DNA from: Calycina herbarum
Taxonomy: Eukaryota > Ascomycota > Leotiomycetes > Helotiales > Pezizellaceae
Assembly (NCBI GenBank): GCA_001414485.1
Contig: LLEY01000230.1
Span: 1-64,000, forward strand
DNA length: 64,000 nucleotides
Direction: 5' to 3'
Position numbers and translations under genes: made by a program. The notes under the pieces were generated by a model, which searched no databases, was not told the origin of the DNA, and saw only the letters and a list, made by a program, of their open reading frames with translations. Shown here piece after piece: positions 24,605 through 35,152 of this stretch; position 1 is the stretch's first letter; every line of letters begins with the position of its first letter.

Positions 24605-25367
24605 TTATACCCTAACATTTCGCCCCTCTTTCTCAACAACCTTCAACAAATCCTTATAGACCTCCGCGAATTCCTCTTCGCCCTCGACCTTCTCCTTCTT
24701 TCCACTCTTCTCGCTGACCATCACTACACTAGTCGGTCTCTTAGTGTTTCCAGCGGCTCCTAGCTCGGCGCGCGAGGTGACGAAGATGTATGGTACGTTG
24801 TGGTCTTCGCATAATACGGGGATGTGGGAGATGACATCCATAGGTGAGATATCAGCGGCAAGGACGACGATTCCAGGGATTGAAGCTGGGGCGCCTTGTG
24901 GGGATTTTCGGAGAGCTTTTACGACTTCCTTGACTCCTCGTTTGAGAGTTTTGTTTTTTGCGGCTGCAGAAAAATCATTAGTACAGATTCCTCAATCGCG
25001 ACTCTTTAGGAATTGGAGATCTAAGAAATTGCGGGAGAAGAGGGGAGTTCTCACCTTTCTTAACACCCTTAAGAACCTTCTTCGTAACCTTCTCATCCGC
25101 CAATGGATTCGCAAAAGGCACCAAAGCACCCACAGGTTTAACAACCGCGACGACCTCCATCTCAACATCCTTCACAACGACCTCCTCTTCCTTATCACTC
25201 TCATCCTTCTCTATCTCCGCGACGGCAGCTGCGATATTATCACCATTGAGCTTGGACTTCTTATCCTTCTTGGACTTCTTGACGCCGTCTTTTTCGCTGC
25301 GCTTTTCCTTCTTTTCCTTCTTTTCCTTTTTGGACGAGTCCTTGGAGGAGGATTTATCTTTGCCCAT
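24605..25367 (-). CDS. NHP2: H/ACA snoRNP component Nhp2 (L7Ae family)
   Basis: Two exons, 25367-25055 and 24963-24605, giving 223 residues. The 91-bp intron has GTGAGA and TTTTTCTGCAG. The first 75 residues are a Lys/Glu/Ser-rich tail (SKKEKKEKKEKRSEKDG) not present in yeast Nhp2. The L7Ae/Nhp2/Gar fold follows: KRGVKEVVKALRKSP, GIVVLAADISPMDVISHIP, LCEDHNVPYIFVTSR and ELGAAGNTKRPTSVVMV, which are the RNA-binding and core signatures. Nhp2 binds box H/ACA guide RNAs in the nucleolus together with Cbf5, Nop10 and Gar1 for pseudouridylation and rRNA processing. The basic N-terminal tail suits nucleolar retention. The splice restores AAKNKTLKRG, which supports the model. Confidence 0.95.
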
Positions 25368-25879
25368 CTTGGAGAGTGTGTGAAATTCGGGATTGGGGTG
25401 ATTGAGTGGTGGGTGTTGGTGGTTTTTGGGGAGGTGGTGGGCGCACTTGCTCTTTTTGCTCGAGGCTGGAGAATTATTTTTGAGGGGCGCTAGGCCCGAT
25501 GAGGGTGGGGAGCTTTATCGCCTTGATTTCTTGGCGTCTGAATTTCAGATGAGCGATTGCAATGTACGGAAGGCAATTAAGTGTTTGATGAATAATAATT
25601 TTATTCATTTCAAATAACGAGCAATTCTTCAGAAGAGTTATGCATCATTTTTCAAAGTTGAAAAAAGTCACCATATAAAGAACAATTAGTTCATGAAGAA
25701 ACAGTTGCACGATTGTCGAAACCCATCCATTGCAATGCAGTCCACCAGTCTACTACTATACACTCCTTCCTCCCAATCCCCTCTTCATCCTCATCCGCCA
25801 ACTCTATCAATTCTCGGGCTCCTCGGCTAAAGAGCAACACAGCACTGATTAATAGAGTTCCCTGGATAGGAAATCTCCC
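25368..25879. other. Intergenic region between NHP2 and QCR8
   Basis: About 510 bp with the NHP2 promoter on its left and the QCR8 3' end on its right. Nothing else is supported. Confidence 0.6.
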
Positions 25880-26609
25880 TTATTGCTCCTCACCAAATTC
25901 CTTGATTCCGGCTTTGGAGTTCAAATACTCGTTTCTTCAATGTTCCGTCAGCATTTATCCTAACAATGATTGACAAGACCAGCCCAAGCTGTAAATAACT
26001 CACCTCTCGATAGCCCATGACATGGCAAAGTATCCAGCAATCATCGGTGGTGCAAAGTAGAAAACTTGGTGTGAGAATCTTCGGAATGTGTTGAAGATGG
26101 CTGCGTTAAGGGTACCGGCGAGAGGGCGTTGACGGTTGGAGCTTAGGGCGTATGTGATAACACCTCTCTGTGGTTGCGAGCCTGTTATTCCGTAGGTTAG
26201 TCGTTGGTTCTGCCAGCGTTTTCCTTTGCCCAGTCGCTATTGATGCCCTCCGTGCCCAGTGCTCTTCTGCCAAGCCGACTTCCTAATGCTATTTCTTCAT
26301 CGGGTTTCCAGTCAAAGGGTCGTCGTGGTCGTCGTCGTGGTCGATCAGGACAGAAGGAAGGAAGCACAGGGGCTTTCAACACTCACCAAAGTTTCCCCAG
26401 GATCCGAGATATCTAGAGAAATATAGGTTAGCATCTGGAAATCAGTCTCCGTCTCTGCTACAGTCCCAATGATTCCAAGAGCGCATTCCCGTCGCTGATG
26501 TGGTGATGGCGCAAACCCTTTCCTTCCGCCTCCATCCGGGGTTTACTCACTTTCCATATTTTCCGAGAGGGGTGTCACCACCGGATCGAAGAACTTGTGA
26601 AGGCTTCAT
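25880..26609 (-). CDS. QCR8: Cytochrome b-c1 complex subunit 8 (complex III, Qcr8)
   Basis: Four exons, 26609-26551, 26412-26387, 26181-26004 and 25934-25880, giving 105 residues, the usual size. Exon 2 is a 26-bp micro-exon. The protein starts MKPSQVLRSGGDTPLGKYGK, continues YLGSWGNFG and SQPQRGVITYALSSNRQRPL, then the single membrane-anchoring segment QVFYFAPPMIAGYFAMSWAI, and ends NEYLNSKAGIKEFGEEQ. Qcr8 sits in the inner mitochondrial membrane near the ubiquinone site of cytochrome b. The final intron uses an AAG acceptor, less common but required for the conserved ending. It lies head-to-head with prohibitin PHB1, 231 bp apart, another inner-membrane protein gene, so joint regulation is possible. 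Confidence 0.95.
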
Positions 26610-26840
26610 TGTGATTAGCAGTTGAGATCGTGAGGATGTTCAATGGCGTTTGGTGATGCAAAGACGGTTGTTGAAGGTCGCTTCATTCTCTCCAGACCCC
26701 TGCACTTTTAGCGCCAAATGGAAATGTTCTACGGCAAGAGCACCCAGACGGAGCTTCAATACAGCATCAACGATAAACACCACCTCTCGCCCCTCTCCCA
26801 TCCGCATCACATCACACACTCGCCATCTCTCATAATCACC
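26610..26840. promoter_or_regulatory. Shared divergent promoter of QCR8 and PHB1
   Basis: Only 231 bp separate the two start codons. Both products are inner mitochondrial membrane proteins. I see no certain TATA box or named factor site. The role as a bidirectional promoter is inferred from the layout. Confidence 0.6.
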
Positions 26841-27737
26841 ATGGCGGCCGCTCTTCAGTCAATTTACAAATGGGCGATTCCCCTCACTGTTGCCGGCAGT
26901 CTCGCACAAGCTTCCATCTACGATGTCAAAGGAGGAACTAGAGCAGTTATTTTCGATCGAGTTTCCGGAGTCAAGGATAAGGTCGTGAACGAGGGCACAC
27001 ATTTTTTGATTCCCTGGCTACAGAAGAGTATCATCTACGATGTCCGGACGAAGCCTAGAAATATCTCGACGACGACGGGTAGCAAGGATTTGCAGATGGT
27101 TAGCTTGACGCTGAGAGTTTTACATCGACCGGACGTACAGGCATTGCCAAAGATCTATCAGGTGGGTTGTTCTCTACTATTATCTCTGTCTTTTGGAGTT
27201 TAGAGGCTTATGGCAAATTAGAACCTTGGTCAAGATTATGACGAGCGTGTCTTGCCATCCATCGGAAACGAAGTCCTAAAGTCCATTGTCGCCCAGTTCG
27301 ATGCCGCAGAACTCATCACTCAACGAGAAGCAGTCAGCAACAGAATCCGCGCCGATCTCCTCAAGCGTGCCCAAGAATTCAACATCGCTCTCGAAGATGT
27401 ATCCATCACACATATGACCTTCGGACGGGAATTCACAAGAGCAGTCGAACAGAAGCAAATTGCACAACAAGATGCCGAGAGAGCTCGATTCATCGTCGAG
27501 AAGGCAGAGCAGGAGAGACAGGCCAACGTTATTAGAGCAGAGGGAGAGGCTGAGTCTGCGGACACGATTAGCAAGGCGGTGGCAAAGGCTGGTGATGGAT
27601 TAATTATGATCAGAAGGATCGAGGCGAGCAGAGAGATTGCTCAGACACTGGCGGGTAACCCGAATGTTACATATCTACCAGGTGGTGGCGAACAAGGAAA
27701 GGAGGGAGGCGGAAAGTTCTTGCTCGGTTTAAGATGA
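26841..27737 (+). CDS. PHB1: Prohibitin 1
   Basis: Two exons, 26841-27161 and 27222-27737, giving 278 residues, close to yeast Phb1. The intron is 60 bp (GTGGGT...AAATTAG). The start is [19 protein letters not shown], with the N-terminal hydrophobic anchor, although in-frame sequence runs further upstream. The SPFH/prohibitin domain is clear: [50 protein letters not shown], the spliced [20 protein letters not shown], and the coiled-coil [20 protein letters not shown]. Phb1 forms ring complexes with Phb2 in the inner mitochondrial membrane and protects membrane proteins and cristae. The C terminus [10 protein letters not shown] is typical. Confidence 0.97.
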
Positions 27738-28124
27738 GTGTGACGAATTTTTTGATGGATGGCATAGCATGTACCAATAGCAAAACAAAATGTAATCATC
27801 TCCTCTAGCCTTGGAAGAAAATCAATCCCCATTTCTCATATAATTTGGCTCTTGAGTCTACAGATTTCATGGCCCTAACTTTTCATGGTATAGCATGAAC
27901 TGATTCTAAAAAGTGGGTATAGATTTACTTACTTGAATTGGTCGGTCCCCCGAGGCCCATTTAATTCTGAAACCCGACTTCTTCGTTTTCTCAGTACTCT
28001 TTCTCGCAGTAACAGTACTTTTACAAAGTATTCCTCCTTCTTTACAGAGGTAGATTATGAATCATATCTAGATGATTTATTTAGTATGGCACGAATAGCA
28101 CGATTTTCAGAACGAATCAACTTA

Positions 28125-28275
28125 TAGGTCACCCGCAAACAGCTTGTCGAAAGATTAGGCTATCTATAGGTAACCTACAAATAGGACGATTTTCAAAAAA
28201 GTCCGGCTATTCGTAGGTAACCCAGAAATGGCTTGAAAGTCAACACGTCAAGCTATTAATAGATAACCTCGAACC
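28125..28275. repeat. Four degenerate units of about 45 bp
   Basis: A core like TAGGTAACCCRCAAA recurs at about 28125, 28166, 28213 and 28259. The sequence between cores shows weaker similarity (GGCTAT or AGCTAT before each core). The spacing of 41, 47 and 46 bp suggests an old tandem array. Confidence 0.6.
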
Positions 28276-28597
28276 AGTTTTAAAGAATTCAACTTGATTT
28301 CCTAAAAATTCTACCAGGCTGTTTCATAGTTTTTATAGATTGTAACCAGGTTCTAGCCGATCTGGATATGTTACAGAGACAACCCTAATTTCGAGAGTGG
28401 TATCTAAGGTGTAATTAAGCCCTTCTATTGTGTTTACTCAATTCCTTGCCAAAATACACCTACTGTTTGGAAGAATCTTATACGAATATTCTTATATTGC
28501 GTAGAAAAAAACTCCTAGTTTTAAAATTTTGTCCGAGGTGAATGAACACGTAAAGAAACTCCCTGGGCGAGTTGCAAATTGAAAAGAAATAAGTATA

Positions 28598-28864
28598 CGA
28601 AGGCCGAGTTTTAAAGTAATGAGCCATGGTCTATGCTTTTTAGTCACGTGCAATTTCGAACTTCGTGAACATCGTAAATTGAAGAGTTAATAACTATTAC
28701 ATCTCTAATATTATGGCTTCAAAACACCCTTATATACACGAAGCAGAGAAGGGAAGCTTCCTTAGCTTCCTTAATAATGGCGTAGTCTCGATGTTTAATT
28801 TTGGTGTTTTCGAAACTTCGCTTGGATCACGTGCATGGCTCATTACTTTAAAACTCGGCCTTCG
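28598..28864. repeat. Perfect 31-bp inverted repeat, possible MITE
   Basis: The arm at 28598-28628 (starting CGAAGGCCGAG) is the exact reverse complement of 28834-28864. The 205 bp between them contain CACGTG and TTTCGAA motifs on both sides. Outside the arms similarity stops. It may be a small non-autonomous element or the rest of an inverted duplication. Confidence 0.75.
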
Positions 28865-29016
28865 TAGTAAGAGAATACTTGTAATTTTTCTGATTCATTG
28901 GAGATGCTTTTGAGAAGAAGTGGGTCTGAGATTCTCAATGAGAAGGTTTAGCTGGATGCCTCATACCCTGCACTCACACCGTCGTGACAATAATGTTGCT
29001 TAGCCAGGAAACTAGC

Positions 29017-29085
29017 ACATACGACCATAGACTAAGGAGAATTGGGCAATGTCCTCTACCCACGGTCACATCAGCCTCCTAGCGA
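29017..29085 (+). pseudogene. 5S rRNA-derived fragment (5' half)
   Basis: The sequence begins ACATACGACCATAG, the invariant start of fungal 5S rRNA, and continues ACTAAGG-AGAA-TTGGGC in the positions of helices II and III. A degenerate GCCTCC follows at the place of the helix II partner. The 3' half, including the rest of the internal promoter, is missing, so it is a pseudogene. Confidence 0.6.
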
Positions 29086-29329
29086 GATCCAGACCCATAG
29101 TCCTGTTGCCGCCCGGGTTAAATTCCCGATAAGGGCGGATTCCCAGCATGTCCAACTCAAAAGGCGGATTTCCAACCATTGGGGTTTCTAACCACGATGG
29201 CCCTGGGGCGGATTGTCAACAACCGGGGTGGCATTTCTACACGTGACCTCATTTACCTGATGCCATTCACGCAGCCATCAGATAGACGCAAACTTTTTTT
29301 CTCCCGTTCAACCGTCGTCTGTTCTTACC

Positions 29330-30413
29330 ATGCCAGTTCGAAGAAATCGTCGAGCGATAGCCGCGGCTGACCCTACGCTTGAAGAGCAAAGAGAAGAACT
29401 ATTGAACAGATATTCCCATGCACAGCGTAATGATCGCCTACACGCTGTAGGTACGTAATCTAATGCAATGGCAGGGGGCGGGTTGAACAGTGTTATATAA
29501 CCCGCGGCGTCACGTCTAGCGCTACTCCCAATCCGTCCTAGCTCCCACGTGACTCCTGTTGCATCGACTACATGATTTCCTCAACATATTTCATTTATTC
29601 TTTTAGTAGGCCTAGCCCTGACAATCTCCGCAACCCTCGAAAGATCTCCAACGCAGAACCTCATATATAGTCGCCGCTGACGTCTCGGAGCTGATATCTT
29701 AGCTATCAAAACTTGTCGTGGACGTTAGAAGCTGGCATCTTAGCTGCTATCAACCCCTTTTAGAATTCCGATCTCGTACATCGCTGTCACGACAGAGCGA
29801 CCTGCCGACCTGTTATATATTTGCTTATAGTAACACACTGACTATTGATCGAAGAGCCAGCAACTATACTGCTCTGTCATGTCATCTAGATTGGCATCGG
29901 CCTCGAAGAACCCTGACCCCTCAAAGAAGGTCGATACTGAGAAGAACTCTGATCTGCTACGTAGGGCACTTCAGCTCAATTCTCTGATCCAGAGAAAACA
30001 TCAGTTCTCTCGATCAATCGACACATTAACAAGGCTTCAGCTATAGCTGATCATTCGTCAGGCCTCTTCTCCCCCCTCGCCGCCTTCTCTATCTCTCGAA
30101 GAAATATACGCGCTAATAAAAGAAGCCTTTCAGGCTGATCTCCTCGCCTTCGCACACGCCGTCTTTCGACAGATGTTAAAACCTCCTCTCGATATCGAAA
30201 AAATTCTGAAGGCTTAGAGCGCAGCTCTTAACAAGATATTAGCTACGCAAACATCCTTGTTGGCATACATAAGTGAGGCTCTGCCAATTGGAATTGTAGA
30301 GAGTATTAATGTGAAAGGCTTCAATAATCTACTAAGTCAATAGAGTTATGGTCAAATACTGTCTATATTCTACATAAGAGAGAAAGTAAGAAGTTCCAAG
30401 GTAAGATGTACAG
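29330..30413 (+). pseudogene. Decayed reading frames of unknown origin, probably a transposon relic
   Basis: A short frame starts at 29330 (MPVRRNRRAIAAADPTLEEQ) and reaches a donor-like GTACGT at 29451, with a possible acceptor near 29609. A second frame starts at 29879 (MSSRLASASKNPDPSKKVD) and runs to about 30410 with TAG stops where Gln codons would keep it open, for example at RLQL-stop-LIIRQ. The stops are of the type produced by C-to-T change at CpA. I do not recognise the protein. A dead gag-like or host gene is possible. Confidence 0.4.
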
Positions 30414-31469
30414 GAAGTGTTTAAATACTAAAGCACTCGCCAGTGCACGTGATGGTATGGGTCCCCCTGCCGAGCTCTGAAGGCGCAGCCTATAACAATG
30501 AGTGTAAAACCAATATCAGATTCAGTACAGAACTAATCTCTGCCCCTCCTGAGAGATGCAGGAGAAGCTCCGTTTAATAGAGGTCCTCCTGAAAGTCTAA
30601 TACTCCGCAACTTCCGCAACTAATTCAACTGCTAGAACTGATCAGGCCCCAAATCCGTGAGATCGAACCGAAGGTCACAATGACTTATGGACCCCCTGCA
30701 CATGTCACAGAACTAGTTGGGAGAATGTAAGTGTTTCCTCTTCTCATATTCATCGCTGCTTACTATCCTTACACAAGGTAAACATATACCGGGTAATAAT
30801 GGTTCGCTTCTTCTTCTGATATTGTGGAAGGGCAGAAAGCGAGTATAGCGCGACCCAATAGCGATGGGCACGAAACTCAAGTAAAGGAAGGAATAAAAAA
30901 CAAACAACAAATGCTTCTCGACTGAAATGACTCTATAAGGAAAACCCTCATGAAAACTGAACTCTGAAAACAAAACAAAAACTCAAGTTGCGCTGCTCTC
31001 TAACTAAAGAGTACGAAGAATATTAAATACACTCTTTTCCTATCACGTGACTTCACATACTTCTTCTACCAACCAGAGAAGTCCCGCCACAATATTCTCG
31101 TAGTTCTATCCTCTAGATACATTGCCAGCTCTAATCCGACTAAAACCCCTACTAGCAAGTTCCCTTTAAAATGAGAGCACTCCATCTTCTCCACCTCTTC
31201 TATCCATTGTTGCATTAAAAATCTCCCAGTCTGCTGGAGTCGGACTAAGATGTACCGAGCGGTTCTCGTTTATCGGCTATGAACAAGTCGATTGCGTGGC
31301 GGTATAAAATTTCGATGAAATCCCACAACTTGTAGCAGTGACCCAGTTATCGAGCTATATAGTATGTTAGGATGGGTGGGTTTCGCGTTGTAAAAGGCGA
31401 TGTACTCACCGGGGCTCAGCTCGATGTGCATAATATGACTTATAAACGTACTGTTCCAGACGTACACCC

Positions 31470-32320
31470 TCACTTGCAGGTAGAGGACGTACCGGGAGCA
31501 GACACGCACATCAACGTTGTCGAGCAAGCACCTGCACAATTCCAGCCAGACATACAACCCGTATAGCAACAAGTGTTGGAGATACAAGGATATGGATCAG
31601 AGCAACCGGTATCATCAACACAACGAGCTCCAGGACAATGTGCATTGCAGCCGCTGGTCTCGATAAAATCTTGATAGCATCCGTATTGACATGAAGTCGC
31701 CAGTGTTTGTGTCGGGGTAAGGGTTGGTGTGGGGCTTGAAAGTGTTGTTAATACTGATTTCGACGAGGTAGATGTTGGCAGTGATACTGCTACTGATATT
31801 GAAGAGGTATATATGAGCAGTGATGTTTCTGCTGATGTTCTTGGATCTGGTGCTAGGTTTGGAAATGTTGTTGATGTTGTTGAAGTTGATGTTGAAGAGA
31901 TAGATGTGGGCAGTGATATTACTGCTGATTCTAAAGATGTAGATGTGGATAGTGACATGGCTGCTGATGTTCTTGGGTCTGGTGATGACGAACTGAAATC
32001 AAGGGTTAGTAATTGATCGTCGTTGAGGGAAAACAAATAATAAGTTAGATCTCAAAGAGCCCTTACCTTGGAGACTGTTTCCCACCAACCGCAACACCAA
32101 CTACCACGCCAAAAACAACCATGGCAACTATTGCCACCAGTATAGTATGATCCTGGATCCAATTTACTGTATTGGTTACTGGCCCTGTGGTATCTGTTTT
32201 CAAGCCCATCACTTGGTCACCATGGCCCTGATGAAGGTTTTTCTTAAATCGGGCTTGCATTTCCATGGTAGGACGCGCAGGTAAGCCTATGGCAGCCCCA
32301 GCTGAATTTTGCGCATTCAT
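31470..32320 (-). CDS. Single-pass membrane protein with Ser/Thr-rich stalk and Cys-rich C-terminal domain
   Basis: Two exons, 32320-32067 and 31992-31470, giving 258 residues; the 74-bp intron has GTAAGG and TTGATTTCAG. No family recognised. There is no N-terminal signal peptide. A hydrophobic helix (residues about 59-80, LVAIVAMVVFGVVVGVAVGG) follows a polar 58-residue tail, which suggests a type II membrane protein. A Ser/Thr-rich, probably O-glycosylated stalk follows, with an internal repeat (PDPRTSA occurs twice). The last 73 residues hold 14 Cys (SCQYGCYQDF, GCNAHCPGARC, CISNTCCYTGC). Such a disulphide-rich outer domain suggests a cell-wall or surface role, inferred only. The frame could continue past a donor at the stop codon (AAGTGAGG), but stopping at STCK is simplest. 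Confidence 0.7.
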
Positions 32321-32999
32321 CAACACAGTATAATATTTTGATGTATTGAATAAGCTCGACTTTATTGCTAGCTAGTAGGGACCGTTGTGCTATGGAGATT
32401 ATCTGCTTCAATATATTCCCAGAAAAAGGCAGACTGCAGGCTACGTTAATCGGGGGCCCATTATTCTCATATCCCCTTCAGTGTCAACAGGTAGGTCTAA
32501 CTTTTGTCGGTGAGGGTGACGAAATTGTCGGTCCCCCTTCCCCGGCGCGTCTCAAGCAGTAAGCACAGTGTTTCTAAGCTAGGAAGAATGTATTTCAATT
32601 GGAGAATCCAAGTGCAGTTACTAGAAATCGAGGCACCCACAGTCAAATTGAACAACACCGACCAAATGAAAATCAGACCACCACTATGCGGGTTATCCAA
32701 ATCGAGACTAGGCTTTAGGCACTTCCAATATTGCTTGCATGCCGATCACTTCAACTACCCAAACAGCATTCGCTATTAAACATTAACGTCGTAAGCTACA
32801 TAAATTTGTGTAACCACACATCGGTTAAATGGTAATTGAGCCTTGCTCAAAATCTGCCCCGCCTCCTTGCTTTAAATCTGCCCCGCCTCCTTGCTTTATG
32901 CTCTAAGATCTAAAAGGCAAAAAAACCGGCTTAGAAGACCTATAAGAGCTTCCTATCCTGTGAAGGTAGACATAGCCCCAGGCAACATTCAACTGAAAC
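32321..32999. other. Intergenic region between divergent genes
   Basis: It separates the membrane protein gene (-) and the SesA-type gene (+), so both promoters lie here. It holds a 24-bp direct repeat close to the second gene. Confidence 0.55.
32850..32897. promoter_or_regulatory. Two perfect 24-bp direct repeats upstream of the SesA gene
   Basis: The unit AAATCTGCCCCGCCTCC plus TTGCTTT occurs twice in tandem, 102 bp before the ATG at 33000. Each copy has a CCCCGCC box like those bound by C2H2 zinc-finger regulators. A regulatory role is inferred from position. Confidence 0.5.
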
Positions 33000-33978
33000 A
33001 TGGCTGAAGTGTTGGGGGCAATTGCTGCTGCATCTCAGCTTTCCTTCAACTGCATAATCCTTCTTAAAATCATTCAAAGATTTTTTCGTGCTAAGCCCAT
33101 CCTCCAAGGCTACCATGTTCAAGTCACAGAACTTCTTTCAATCTCAGAATCCATCCAGAAAAATCCAGCCCTCCAGACACTCCAAGTCAAGAATCACACA
33201 GACGCCATTGTTAACTTTATGACGGAAAACATTATTGTTACAACACTCAAGAAGAACCGTGTCATACGAGCTTGGGCGGTGGCAGTCAACCGTCATAAGT
33301 TCACCACCTTTTTTCAGGCATTAGAAAACAAGAAAAACAATCTTTCTTTGTGCTTACAAAACACATCTATACTTTTATTACGAAAAGTCAACATCAATAT
33401 TGAAAAGTTGTTCAATAGACCCAACAACGAAAGTAGCGACGATAGCAGTGACGATAGCAGCGACGATAGCAGCACAGCAGGTAAGCATTACTGTCCTTTC
33501 TGACTACAGAATTATTAGTAACAATGATAAAGTTGCAGGCCAGCCCAAGACAACTCCTCTCGCCACGGCAAAGTTATTATCCTCCGAACCACAACAAAAG
33601 GTGCACGCTGAGAAAGACATGCAGTCTACAAAAGATGCGCAGTCTAACAAAGTTGCCACTCAGGCAATCTTTGCAGGCAATAAATACTCTGGTAGTGAAC
33701 GCCAGGTAGTGGGGCCTGTAGTACAGAATCCAATTGAGGGATCTGTATTGAAAGACACGATGGCTAACCACATTTACATGGACAACTTCATGTCAGCAAA
33801 GAACAACCGGAAGGAAGAAGCTGGTGCAGTTCCTGATCAAAATGGCGCCGATAAATGTCCTCAGCAAGTGGTGGGTGTGGTGTTTGAGGACAAAGCTACT
33901 CCTGTGCCATTCGTAGGAGAATGGAAGGACAACACCATGGAAGGTCCTGGTGAGCAGATTTTGGGATTTACTTTTTGA
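33000..33978 (+). CDS. SesA/NACHT-NTPase N-terminal domain protein with candidate amyloid-signalling tail
   Basis: Two exons, 33000-33480 and 33539-33978, giving 306 residues; the 58-bp intron has GTAAGC and AGTTGCAG. Residues 1-130 match the N-terminal domain found on fungal NACHT NLRs (SesA type): MAEVLGAIAAASQLSFNCI, YHVQVTELLSISESIQKNP, QNTSILLLRKV. An acidic SSDD repeat from a 12-bp DNA repeat follows. The C-terminal half has no NACHT or ATPase motif. It carries GNKYSGSERQVVGPVV (about 207-222) and VVFEDKATPVPFVGEW (about 274-289), which resemble the short repeated motifs of HET-s-related amyloid modules (about 20 residues, Gly turn, V-x-x-G). This assignment is inference. Such proteins act as cell-death effectors downstream of NLRs. 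A donor-like GTGAGC near 33951 could extend the gene. Confidence 0.75.
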
Positions 33979-35152
33979 TTAACCATCTATTAAACTGTGG
34001 TATCTACTTGTTTCCTTATTTTTACTGAGATTTCATTCTGCTTACTTGATGGACTGTTTCATTTGTTGGTTTGATCACTTGTATAGCGACTTAGTCACTC
34101 GTTTTAGATAATTTCGAAATCCACTCTGTTGTCAAAGAGGAATGGGGAAGATATATTCGCCGGAGGTAGTGTAGAAGTATATGGTGCAATTTCCTTTCTT
34201 TATTTTTATGAGTACTTGTAATTCTTATTTGTTTAGCGAGAAACATTGGAGGAACCTTTGAGAAGAAATTTGAAATCTTTCCCGAGTTTTCATTGCAAGG
34301 AACTAAGTCAATCAATTTTTCATTGCCCAAACTATTTCTCGCTCTTCGCTACACCTTTCTACTCTCGTCCCCATCTTTACAATCTCGCCCTGTTCCCCAC
34401 TATATTTCTCAGCACCCTCCCCGAAACTCCCAGGCTTCTGCCCATAAAGCATATACAAATTCGAATAAAGATAACAGTGTTGTCAATAGAATACTATAGT
34501 ATTTTCGAAATTAATATTATCATAATATTCCAGTAGTGCGTATATATTTCTGAAACCAATATTGTCACCATATCACACCACTTAAATATCATCCCCCTCC
34601 CCCACTTAACTTATCTTTAAAATATAGGAATAATGTCTGTTAAAAAAAAAGGAAAGTGTTTCCATTTTTTTTATAGGAGCTTATGCCACCGTAGTGGTCA
34701 ATAGGCTGAACTTCGCGGCGACCACAGCGAGGATCTTGTGAAATGTTCACTAAGTAAATAGGTTCAAGGGAATAAACGTTTTCCGGAGCAGATTTGACAC
34801 TGAAATTTAACACCCTAGTGCCTCTTTTCGAAATCAGCCTCACGTAGGCGCGAGCCTCTGCCTACCTTTTTCTTCCCTGTTATTATGGGAGAACCATTTT
34901 CTAGGTACTCGAGCTCCAGGCCTTTTTCTGCCTGTTCCAGCATTCAGGCCTGCTTCTAGGCAATTCCAGGCCTGTTATACTGAATGCCGAACCGCATCCC
35001 AGGGATCATAGACTGAGGAGGATTGGGCTAAGTCCTCGCTCTACGTATACACAAGCCTCAGATAACTTCAGTTTTTGTAGAAAGGGAGAACGGTTTTCTG
35101 GTTTTCTGGTTACCAGGCTAGGTACTGGAAAAGCAGCTTCGGCGGTTAGAGT
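33979..35152. other. Border zone before the AT-rich block
   Basis: No supported gene. From about 34870 there are short direct repeats (CCAGGCCTG-like words) and a second 5S-derived fragment. A minus-strand frame at 34640-34843 has no recognisable sequence. Confidence 0.5.
35000..35071 (+). pseudogene. Second 5S rRNA-derived fragment
   Basis: GATCATAG-ACTGAGG-AGGA-TTGGGC aligns with the copy at 29017 over about 35 bases. Here the helix II partner is intact as AAGCCTCAGAT. Similarity to 5S ends at that point, and the 3' half is absent. Confidence 0.55.

Larger units (their letters stand above)
27738..31469. other. Gene-poor stretch with repeats and decayed sequence
   Basis: About 3.7 kb without an intact gene. 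It contains a degenerate ~45-bp array, a 31-bp inverted repeat, a 5S rRNA-derived fragment and a decayed reading frame, each listed separately. The part from 30.4 to 31.4 kb shows nothing I can name. Confidence 0.55.

Noticed and set aside
31729..32016. Plus-strand Asp/Val-rich frame
   Set aside because: It is the antisense shadow of the Ser/Thr-rich stalk of the membrane protein gene.
34640..34843. Minus-strand frame of 67 codons near the block border
   Set aside because: No motif, no homology recognised, and the region is repeat-derived.
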